Shown: positions 33,317 through 40,880 of the stretch, in pieces
Layout: each line of letters begins with the position of its first letter
Numbering within the stretch: the stretch's first letter is position 1
Origin: Microbacterium sp. SA39
Lineage (GTDB): Bacteria > Actinomycetota > Actinomycetes > Actinomycetales > Microbacteriaceae
Direction of reading: 5' to 3'
Assembly: GCF_000967865.1 (NCBI RefSeq)
Contig: NZ_JXRU01000037.1
Coordinates: forward strand, 1 to 64,000
DNA length: 64,000 nucleotides
The notes under the pieces: generated by a model
The model's input: the letters and a program-made list of their open reading frames with translations, nothing else
Told to the model about the DNA's origin: nothing
Database searches by the model: none
Made by a program: the position numbers and the translations under genes

Positions 33317-36300
33317 GTGTCGAATCTCGCCGTCCTGAGTCTGAAGAACCGGGCGCTCATCGCCCTCATCACGATCGTCGCCGCGGTATTCGGCGGTCTC
33401 GCCCTGACCAACCTCAAGCAGGAGCTCATCCCCTCGCTGGAGCTCCCCAACCTCATGGTGATGACGACGTACCCCGGCGCATCGCCGGAGGTCGTCGAGA
33501 ACGACGTGTCCACGCCCGTCGAATCCGCGATCCAGGGCGTTCCCGGCCTCGAGGCCACGACGGCCACCAGCACGACGAACGCCTCGATCGTGCAGGCGAC
33601 CTTCGCCTACGGCACGAACCTCGCGACGGCCGAGCAGAAGATCCAGCAGGCGATCAACCGCATCTCGGGTCAGCTGCCCGAAGACGTCAGCCCGCAGGTG
33701 CTCGCCGTGTCGATCGACGACTTCCCGGTGATCCAGGTCGCCGTCACCGGCTTCGAGGATGCCGAGAACGCGCAGGCCGAGCTGCAGAACGTCGCGATCC
33801 CCGAGCTCGAGGACGTCGACGGTGTCAACGCGGCCGAGATCATCGGCGGTGTCGGTCAGCGCATCACCATCACCCCGGACGTCGCGGCGCTCGCCGCCGA
33901 GGGGCAGAGCACGCAGGCGATCACGTCAGCCCTGCAGCAGAACGGCACGCTCTTCCCGGGCGGCGACATCACCGAGAACGGCGAGACGCTGACCGTGCAG
34001 ACGGGCGCCAAGATCACCACTGTCGACGAGCTCGCGGCCCTCCCGCTGGTCGGCACCTCGCTGACCATCGGCGACGTCGCGACTGTCGTGCAGGAGTCCG
34101 ATCCGATCAGCTCCATCTCGCGCGTCGACGGCAAGGACGCGCTCTCCATCTCGATCACGAAGCTCCCCGCCGCGAACACCGTCGAGGTGTCACAGGGCGT
34201 GCTCGTCGCGCTGAACGAGATCGGTGACGCCTTCCCGGATGCGGAGTTCACGATCATCTTCGATCAGGCTCCGTTCATCGAGCAGTCCATCGAGAGCCTC
34301 GCGACCGAGGGCCTGCTCGGACTCGTCTTCGCGGTGCTCGTGATCCTGGTCTTCCTGCTGTCGATCCGTTCGACGCTGGTGACCGCGATCTCGATCCCGA
34401 CCTCCGTGCTGATCACCTTCATCGGCCTGCAGGCGTTCGGATACTCCCTGAACATCCTCACGCTCGGTGCCCTCACCATCGCCATCGGACGAGTGGTCGA
34501 CGACTCGATCGTCGTGATCGAGAACATCAAACGCCACTACGTCGGCGACGCCGACAAGGGCGATGCGATCCGGCTCGCCGTGCGCGAGGTAGCGATGGCG
34601 GTCACCGCATCCACGATCACGACCGTCGCGGTGTTCCTCCCGATCGTGTTCGTCGGCGACATGGTCGGCGAACTGTTCCGACCGTTCGCTGTGACCGTGG
34701 GCATCGCCATGATCGCGTCTCTGTTCGTCTCGCTGACGATCGTGCCAGTGCTCGCCTACTGGTTCCTCCGCCCCGGCAAGCCGCTGCTCGACGAGAACGG
34801 CGTGGCCATCGACCCCGAGCACCCGGACGCGCCGCCCACGTGGCTGCAGCGCCGGTACCGGCCGATCCTCGGCTGGACGCTCAAGCACTCCGTCGTCACC
34901 GTCGTCCTCGCCCTCGTGGTGCTGGGTGGCACCCTCGCCGCTGCCCCGCTGATGAAGGTGAACTTCCTCGGCGACTCCGGCCAGAACACGATGACGGTGA
35001 CCCAGGACCTCGGCCCGACCGCGAGCCTCGAGGCCAAGTCGGATGCGGCGATGGTCGTCGAGGACGCGCTGCTCGGCATCGACGGCATCGAGCACGTGCA
35101 GGCCTCGATCGGCTCGAGCGGCTCGGCCCTGCGCGACGCCTTCTCCGGGGGCGCAGGCGTCACCTACTCGGTGCTGACCGACGGCGACGCCGACCAGGAG
35201 AAGCTGCGCACCGACGTGCAGGAAGCGATCGACGGTCTCGGCGACGAGGTCGGCGACGTGTCGGTCGCGGCATCCGCCGGCTTCGGGTCCAGCGACATCG
35301 AGATCACCGTCTCGGCGTCCGACGCCGACGACCTGCAGACTGCGACGACGTCGGTGGTCGATGAGCTCGACGGCCGCGACGGCGTCGGTCAGGTCACCGA
35401 CAACCTCGCCGCATCGCTGCCCTACATCGCCGTCGTCGTCGATCGGGAAGCCGCGGCACAGCGCGGACTCTCCGAGGTCGCGGTCGGCTCCATCGTCTCC
35501 GCCACCATGCGTCCGCAGCAGGCCGGTTCCGTCGAGATCGACGACACCGCGCTGACCATCTACATCGCGAACGCAGCGCCGCCGACCACGGTCGATGCGC
35601 TCCGGACCCTCGCGATCCCGACCCCGCTCGGCGTCGTGCAGCTACAGGACATCGCGACCGTCGAGGAGCGCAACGGCCCCACCTCCATCACCACGGAGCA
35701 GGGCCGCCGCACGGCGACGATCACGGTGCCGCCGGCATCCGACAACCTCGCCGTGGCCACGGCATCCGTCACCGCGGCGCTGGCTGCGGCCGACCTGCCC
35801 GACGGCGCGTCCGCCGAGGTCGGCGGTGTCGCCTCGCAGCAGGCGGATTCGTTCTCGCAGCTCGGACTGGCGATGCTCGCCGCGATCCTCATCGTCTACG
35901 TGGTCATGGTCGCGACGTTCAAGTCGCTGCGTCAGCCGCTGGAGCTGCTCGTCTCGGTGCCGTTCGCGGCGACCGGTGCGATCCTGCTGCAGATCATCAC
36001 GGGGGTGCCGCTCGGCGTCGCATCGCTGATCGGTGTGCTGATGCTCATCGGCATCGTGGTGACCAACGCGATCGTGCTCATCGACCTGGTGAACCAGTAC
36101 CGGGAGAAGGGACTGTCGACGGTCGAAGCGGTGAAGGCCGGTGGCGAGAAGCGTCTGCGCCCGATCCTGATGACCGCCCTCGCGACGATCCTCGCCCTGA
36201 CTCCGATGGCGCTCGGCATCACCGGGCAGGGCGGATTCATCTCGCAGCCCCTCGCGATCGTCGTGATCGGCGGACTGATCTCCTCCACGGTACTGACGCT

Positions 36301-36484
36301 GATCGTGCTGCCGACGCTCTACAACCTCGTCGAGGGTGCGAAGGAACGACGCCGTGCGCGCAAGGGCGGCGGGACGGATGCCGAGGCAGGCGCGGGTGCG
36401 GATGCGGTGACGGTGGATGCGTCCGGCCTGCCGGATCTGTCGCACCTGACCCGCCGCGAGATGCGCGACCGCGGACTCATCTGA
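33317..36484 (+). CDS. RND-family efflux permease (AcrB/SwrC-like)
   Basis: A 1055-aa proton-driven exporter of the HAE1/SwrC type found in Gram-positive bacteria. The N-terminal helix is followed by the porter domain (YPGASPEVVENDVSTPVESA). Helix 4 has GRVVDDSIVVIENIKRHY with the paired Asp residues of the proton relay. The second half repeats the layout (MLIGIVVTNAIVLIDLVNQY). No periplasmic adaptor or outer channel is nearby, as expected in a monoderm. GTG start; co-transcribed with tetR. Substrates unknown. Confidence 0.93.
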   Translation: MSNLAVLSLKNRALIALITIVAAVFGGLALTNLKQELIPSLELPNLMVMTTYPGASPEVVENDVSTPVESAIQGVPGLEATTATSTTNASIVQATFAYGTNLATAEQKIQQAINRISGQLPEDVSPQVLAVSIDDFPVIQVAVTGFEDAENAQAELQNVAIPELEDVDGVNAAEIIGGVGQRITITPDVAALAAEGQSTQAITSALQQNGTLFPGGDITENGETLTVQTGAKITTVDELAALPLVGTSLTIGDVATVVQESDPISSISRVDGKDALSISITKLPAANTVEVSQGVLVALNEIGDAFPDAEFTIIFDQAPFIEQSIESLATEGLLGLVFAVLVILVFLLSIRSTLVTAISIPTSVLITFIGLQAFGYSLNILTLGALTIAIGRVVDDSIVVIENIKRHYVGDADKGDAIRLAVREVAMAVTASTITTVAVFLPIVFVGDMVGELFRPFAVTVGIAMIASLFVSLTIVPVLAYWFLRPGKPLLDENGVAIDPEHPDAPPTWLQRRYRPILGWTLKHSVVTVVLALVVLGGTLAAAPLMKVNFLGDSGQNTMTVTQDLGPTASLEAKSDAAMVVEDALLGIDGIEHVQASIGSSGSALRDAFSGGAGVTYSVLTDGDADQEKLRTDVQEAIDGLGDEVGDVSVAASAGFGSSDIEITVSASDADDLQTATTSVVDELDGRDGVGQVTDNLAASLPYIAVVVDREAAAQRGLSEVAVGSIVSATMRPQQAGSVEIDDTALTIYIANAAPPTTVDALRTLAIPTPLGVVQLQDIATVEERNGPTSITTEQGRRTATITVPPASDNLAVATASVTAALAAADLPDGASAEVGGVASQQADSFSQLGLAMLAAILIVYVVMVATFKSLRQPLELLVSVPFAATGAILLQIITGVPLGVASLIGVLMLIGIVVTNAIVLIDLVNQYREKGLSTVEAVKAGGEKRLRPILMTALATILALTPMALGITGQGGFISQPLAIVVIGGLISSTVLTLIVLPTLYNLVEGAKERRRARKGGGTDAEAGAGADAVTVDASGLPDLSHLTRREMRDRGLI

Positions 36485-36497
36485 GCGACGAGCCGTC

Positions 36498-36576
36498 CAC
36501 AATTCAGCAAGAATTCTGCGGCCGGGGCGGAATCAACCGATGTCGCCCCGGTTGCGCGAATTCTGACTGAATTGTG
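36498..36576. repeat. Dispersed palindromic element, family A, copy 2
   Basis: 79 bp; left arm CACAATTCAGCAAGAATTC, right arm GAATTCTGACTGAATTGTG, and an inner CCGGGGCG/CGCCCCGG hairpin. It lies between the convergent RND and aldose epimerase genes. Confidence 0.85.
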
Positions 36577-36605
36577 AACGCGGTCGAGCCGAGACCAGGC
36601 GCGTC

Positions 36606-37502
36606 TCAGCCCAGCGTGATGCCCCAGCGCAGGGTCCACGACTCGCCGGGCGCGAGGCGGCGGATGCCGAGGCCGCTGTTGAGCGCGTCGGCGGGCGCCG
36701 TCATGGGCTCGATCGCGACGGCCAGCTCATGCCCCGGATACTTCGACGTCGTGAACGCCTGCACGAAGTCGAAGCCCTCGCCCTGCCAGAGCGTCAGGCG
36801 GCGGCCGTCGGGCGCGGTGAGGGTGGTGCGGACGAGCCCGTCGTCGTCGCGCGCGAGGTCGGTGAAGCCGGTGTCCAGCGTCGTGTCACCCAGACGGATG
36901 CCGTCGCGCAGAGCAGCCTCGGCCGGACGGGTGCCGGTGGGGAGCATCCGCTCATCGGTCTCGAGCGCGGTCTGCGCCGGCACGCGCAGGACGAGGTCGT
37001 GCGTGTCCACGTCGCCGATGGTGAGGAACGGGTGGGTGCCGAGCGCGACCGGTGCGGGTTCGGCCGAGCGGTTGGTCAGCACGTGCACGACGTCGGCTCC
37101 GGACTCGGTCAGCAGATACGTCACCGAGGTCTCGAGCAGATACGGATACCCCGTCTGCGGGAAGACCGTCGCGCGCAGCGTCGCGGCGGCATCCGTCTGA
37201 TCGATCTCATACGCGATGAACCGCAACAGGCCGTGGCTCGCGTTCTGGAACTTGGGCTCGGTGATCGCGAGCTGGCGGGAGGTGCCCTCGTCGTCCCACA
37301 GGCCGTCGCGCACACGGTTCGGCCACGGGGTGAGGACGACCCCGGAGCAGGAAGGCGTCGGTATGTCGAGCGGGTACGGCGTGACGAGGTCGACACCTCC
37401 CACGCGCAGCGAGCGCAGAGACGCGCCGACCTGAGCGATCTGGGCCGTGACGTCGCCGGACTGGAGGTGCACCTGCGTGCCGGTGGGGGATTCGTGATTC
37501 AC
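36606..37502 (-). CDS. Aldose 1-epimerase family protein
   Basis: A 298-aa galactose-mutarotase-like enzyme that should interconvert sugar anomers. PWPNRVRDG (about 57-65) is the family motif that lines the active site, and ALGTHPFLTI (about 153-162) carries the conserved His. No signal peptide. GTG 37502 has a TACGAT box 6 nt upstream (37509-37514), so it is probably leaderless. Not part of an operon. Confidence 0.88.
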   Translation of the reverse strand: MNHESPTGTQVHLQSGDVTAQIAQVGASLRSLRVGGVDLVTPYPLDIPTPSCSGVVLTPWPNRVRDGLWDDEGTSRQLAITEPKFQNASHGLLRFIAYEIDQTDAAATLRATVFPQTGYPYLLETSVTYLLTESGADVVHVLTNRSAEPAPVALGTHPFLTIGDVDTHDLVLRVPAQTALETDERMLPTGTRPAEAALRDGIRLGDTTLDTGFTDLARDDDGLVRTTLTAPDGRRLTLWQGEGFDFVQAFTTSKYPGHELAVAIEPMTAPADALNSGLGIRRLAPGESWTLRWGITLG

Positions 37503-37508
37503 CCCGCC

Positions 37509-37514
37509 ATCGTA
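37509..37514 (-). promoter_or_regulatory. -10 box TACGAT for leaderless aldose epimerase
   Basis: On the minus strand TACGAT, then GGCGGG, then GTG at 37502 (6-nt gap). Confidence 0.55.
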
Positions 37515-37540
37515 CGGGGAGGATTCTCAGGCGTGACCTG

Positions 37541-37771
37541 TAGACTTGTTCGGTCGGCTTCGGACACCCGCGCAGAGCGCGGACGTTTTTGTGTCAGAAG
37601 TGTGAGTCCAGGGGCCGATGGTGAGCGTCGATCGACGCAAATCAACCATCACATGAATGGCCCCGGCCGCTGATCGTCCGGAACCCTGTTTCCCCTTCGA
37701 GGAGGAAGCACTCGGGTGCTCGCGCGTGCGCGCAGCGCTGTTCTCGTGCGAGAACTCAGAAGGACAAGACT
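37541..37771 (+). promoter_or_regulatory. Long structured 5' leader of the DEAD-box helicase
   Basis: A TAGACT -10-like box at 37541-37546 suggests a leader of about 220 nt. It contains a terminator-like hairpin CCGCGC-AGA-GCGCGG (37568-37582) followed by T5 at 37586-37590. A nested stem follows: 37611-37616 with 37659-37664, 37617-37622 with 37645-37650, and the perfect palindrome GCGTCGATCGACGC at 37625-37638. A short reading frame of 12 codons (37618-37656) overlaps a second of 6 codons (37653-37673). A further hairpin, GTTCTCG-TG-CGAGAAC, lies just before the ribosome site. This looks like an attenuator or cold-responsive leader, typical for cold-shock helicases. Confidence 0.55.
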
Positions 37772-40051
37772 GTGCCCAAGAACAAGAAGCCCCGGGGCGG
37801 CCGTCCCGCCGCCAACTTCGAGCCGCGATACGGCGCCAAGAAGACCTCATTCCACGATCGCCACACCACGGGTCGCGACGGCGCCCGCGACGGCGCTCGC
37901 CCTGATCGCGGTGGACGGACGGATGCCGGCGACCGCCGCGCCGCTCCCGCAGCCGGCGGATACGACCGTCGCCCCGGCAGCCGCAGCGCAGGACACCGCG
38001 GATACCGGCCCGGCGAGGCCGAGACCGGCGCGCCCAAGCAGCGCTGGAACGCGCAGGAGCGCGCCGGCCGCGACGAGGCCCGCAGCATCCGCAACCGCGC
38101 CGAGTCCGGTCGCCGTGAGGCTCCGCACCACCGCGGCGACGAACGGCGCCCCACCGGCCCCGGCACGTACCGCGACGAGCGCGGCGGCCAGCGGTTCGAC
38201 CGCGACGCACGTCCCAGCCGCGACGACCGCGGAGCATCGACCGAGCGTCGCGGCTTCCGCGACAACGACCACCGCGACGGCGCCAGCCCGGTGCGCGACG
38301 CCCGTCGCGGCCAGCGGCCCACCGGTGCCGGCAACCACCGCGAGGAGCGGGGAGGCCAGCGGTTCGACCGCGACGCCCGTCCGAGCCGCGACGACCGAGG
38401 AGCCGCGCCCCAGGGCCGCGGCTACGACCGTCCGAACCGTGGGAGCGCCGAGCGCCCGGAGCGTTCGTACGACGCCGATCGCGCCCGCCGTGCCTTCGAC
38501 CGCGACCGGACGCAGCGTTCGTTCGACGCGCCGCGCGACGAGCGTCCTCGTCGCGATGACCGCACCTCCTCCGACCGTGTTTCTTCCGAGCGCACCGAGC
38601 GTCCCCGCTACGACCGGGATGCCCGCGATTCCCGCGGTGGCGACCGCGCCCGTCCGTCGACCGGTGGCGCCTACCGCACCGAGCGGGTGCGCCCGCTGAC
38701 CTCGGACACCCGCGGGCGTCCGGCCCGCAACGACCGCCCGAGCCGCAACGACTGGAACGCGACCAGCCGTCCCGCGTCGCCGGCAGCGAAGTTCGCGCCC
38801 GGTGAAGACGTCGTGCACGACCGCCTCGAGGCCAAGTCCGTCGCGGCCGTCGAGGTCGACGGTGTCACGTTCGGCGACCTCGGTCTCGGCTCGAACATCG
38901 TCGACACGCTCGCCGAGCTGGGCGCCGCATCGCCGTTCGCCATCCAGGCGGCCAGCATTCCGGCCGTCCTCGAAGGACGCGACGTGCTCGCCCGTGGTCG
39001 TACCGGCTCCGGCAAGACCATCGCCTTCGGTGCGCCGCTCGTCGAGCGCGTGCTGCAGTCGCAGGCCGGCAAGCGTCGCGAGTTCGGTCGGTCGCCGCGC
39101 GCGATCATCCTCGCTCCGACGCGCGAGCTCGCGCTGCAGATCGACCGCACGATCCAGCCGATCGCCCGCAGCGTCGGTCTCTTCACGACCCAGATCTACG
39201 GCGGCGTGCCGCAGGGTCGTCAGGTCGGCGCGCTGAAGAAGGGCGTCGACATCGTGATCGGCACCCCCGGTCGTGTCGAGGACCTCATCAACCAGGGCAA
39301 GCTCGACCTTTCCGACTGCCGCATCGCGGTGCTCGACGAGGCCGACCACATGTGCGAGCTCGGCTTCGTCGAGCCGGTGCAGCGGATCCTCCGTCACACG
39401 GCGGAGGGCAGCCAGAAGCTGCTGTTCTCGGCGACGCTCGACCGCGAGGTCGCTGCTCTCGTCGACGAGTTCCTGATCGATCCCGCGGTCTTCGAGGTCG
39501 CCGGTGAGGACCAGGGCTCCAGCCAGATCGAGCACCGCGTGCTCGTGATCGAGCACCGCGACAAGGCCGAGATCCTCACCTCGCTCGTCGACCGTGCCGG
39601 CAAGACGCTCGTTTTCGCCCGCACCCGCGCCTACGCGGACATGCTCGCCGAGCAGTTCGACGATGCCGGCATCCCGGCCGTCTCGCTGCACGGAGACCTC
39701 AACCAGGCCAAGCGCACGCGCAACCTCGAGCGCCTGACGTCGGGCCGGGTCAACGTGCTGGTCGCGACGGATGTCGCCGCCCGCGGCATCCACGTCGACG
39801 ACATCGACCTGGTCGTCCAGGCCGACGCCCCCGACGAGTACAAGACGTACCTGCACCGGTCAGGTCGCACGGGTCGCGCCGGACGCTCGGGCCGTGTCGT
39901 CACGCTGATCACGCGTCAGCGCCAGCGCCGCATGACCGAGCTGCTCGACCGGGCCGAGATCGACGCCCCGTTCGAGAACGCGCGTCTCGACGACGACATC
40001 ATCGAGGAGATCACCGGTCGCATGCCGACTGCGGCGGCCCTCACGAGCTGA
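37772..40051 (+). CDS. DEAD-box RNA helicase with long Arg/Asp-rich N-terminal extension
   Basis: A 759-aa protein. Residues about 1-335 are a low-complexity R/D/G/S-rich tail with two near-identical units (GGQRFDRDARPSRDDRGA, about 133-155 and 190-212). The helicase core follows: Q motif region FGDLGLGSNIVDTLAELGA, Walker A GRTGSGKT (about 408-415), PTRELALQI, DEAD (about 522), SAT (about 551), and motif VI HRSGRTGRAG (about 695). It should unwind RNA in ribosome assembly or cold adaptation. A charged disordered tail at the N-terminus rather than the C-terminus is less usual. GTG start with AAGGA upstream. Confidence 0.92.
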   Translation: MPKNKKPRGGRPAANFEPRYGAKKTSFHDRHTTGRDGARDGARPDRGGRTDAGDRRAAPAAGGYDRRPGSRSAGHRGYRPGEAETGAPKQRWNAQERAGRDEARSIRNRAESGRREAPHHRGDERRPTGPGTYRDERGGQRFDRDARPSRDDRGASTERRGFRDNDHRDGASPVRDARRGQRPTGAGNHREERGGQRFDRDARPSRDDRGAAPQGRGYDRPNRGSAERPERSYDADRARRAFDRDRTQRSFDAPRDERPRRDDRTSSDRVSSERTERPRYDRDARDSRGGDRARPSTGGAYRTERVRPLTSDTRGRPARNDRPSRNDWNATSRPASPAAKFAPGEDVVHDRLEAKSVAAVEVDGVTFGDLGLGSNIVDTLAELGAASPFAIQAASIPAVLEGRDVLARGRTGSGKTIAFGAPLVERVLQSQAGKRREFGRSPRAIILAPTRELALQIDRTIQPIARSVGLFTTQIYGGVPQGRQVGALKKGVDIVIGTPGRVEDLINQGKLDLSDCRIAVLDEADHMCELGFVEPVQRILRHTAEGSQKLLFSATLDREVAALVDEFLIDPAVFEVAGEDQGSSQIEHRVLVIEHRDKAEILTSLVDRAGKTLVFARTRAYADMLAEQFDDAGIPAVSLHGDLNQAKRTRNLERLTSGRVNVLVATDVAARGIHVDDIDLVVQADAPDEYKTYLHRSGRTGRAGRSGRVVTLITRQRQRRMTELLDRAEIDAPFENARLDDDIIEEITGRMPTAAALTS

Positions 40052-40062
40052 GGTCTCGAACA

Positions 40063-40304
40063 GGCTGGCGTTTCGTCTCGCTTCGCTCGCTCAACGACCG
40101 GTAGTGCCTCGGTCGGCTGGCGTTTCGTCTCGCTTCGCTCGCTCAACGACCGGTAGTGCCTCGGTCGGCTGGCGTTTCGTCTCGCTTCGCTCGCTCAACG
40201 ACCGGTAGCGCTCGGTCGGCTGGCGTTTCGTCTCGCTTCGCTCGCTCAACGACCGGTAGTGCCTCGGTCGTTGAGCGAGGAGCGGAGCGACGAGACGAAA
40301 CGGC
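40063..40304. repeat. Family B palindromic repeat array (four direct units plus one inverted)
   Basis: Units of 52, 52, 51 and 52 bp start at 40063, 40115, 40167 and 40218. Each contains GTTTCGTCTCGCTTCGCTCG and CTCAACGACCGGTAG. An inverted copy at 40270-40304 can pair with any of them to form a long hairpin. It lies between the convergent helicase and YaeQ genes and probably acts as a bidirectional terminator. The near identity of units points to recent tandem duplication. Confidence 0.9.
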
Positions 40305-40843
40305 TACCCGAGCTCGTGCTCGTGGATGCTCGACGTGAGGCTCGTGCCGTTCAGGTCGAGGTAGAGCACCTGCTCGGTGACCGTGAGGATGATCGTGTTG
40401 CGACGCTCGATCAGCGCCGCAGCCGTGTCGATGAAGCCCGGGTCGAAGCTGTACACGCGAATTGCGTCGGACCGGTGGATCTTCTTCCCGACCCACGGGG
40501 CCATCACCTTCGCCGGGTCGCGGTGCGTGTAGACGACCGTGCGCTCGGCGAGGCGGCTGCCGTAGTGCAGCCGCTCGGCGTCCGGAGCGCCGATCTCGAT
40601 CCATGCCATGATCGCCCCGGTCATATCGCGTACGATCACGGCCGGCTCGTCGGTCGACGAGATGCCGTCGCCGAATGCGATCCCTTCTGCGTACTCGAGC
40701 CCGTGGGCCAGGACGCGGGTGATCATGTAGGCGTCGGTCTCGGACGGATGCCGGGCCACTCGCAGCGCGTAGTCCTCGTACACGCCCCTGTCCGTGTCGG
40801 CCAGCTGGACGTCGAACGTGTGCATCGTGGAGCCGGTAGCCAT
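40304..40843 (-). CDS. YaeQ family protein
   Basis: A 179-aa protein of the YaeQ family (PD-(D/E)XK-like fold). Family features are FDVQLADTDRGVYEDYALRV near the start, ARHPSETDAYMITRVLAHGL (about 30-49) and WIEIGAPDAERLH (about 80-92). The E. coli name comes from a suggested link to RfaH suppression, but the molecular role is unclear. A TAGGCT box lies 8 nt before the ATG at 40843. Its stop is at the edge of the repeat array. Confidence 0.9.
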   Translation of the reverse strand: MATGSTMHTFDVQLADTDRGVYEDYALRVARHPSETDAYMITRVLAHGLEYAEGIAFGDGISSTDEPAVIVRDMTGAIMAWIEIGAPDAERLHYGSRLAERTVVYTHRDPAKVMAPWVGKKIHRSDAIRVYSFDPGFIDTAAALIERRNTIILTVTEQVLYLDLNGTSLTSSIHEHELG

Positions 40844-40880
40844 AACTGTCGAGCCTACGCGGCTGCCGGGTCGCCCCGGT

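Noticed and set aside
37847..39856. 669-codon open frame on the minus strand
   Set aside because: It is the antisense of the DEAD-box helicase; its length comes from high GC and the repetitive Arg/Asp codons. The plus-strand protein has full helicase motifs.
40063..40304. Regular repeats suggesting a CRISPR array
   Set aside because: The units are contiguous with no variable spacers, have internal palindromes and match dispersed copies elsewhere; no cas genes are present.
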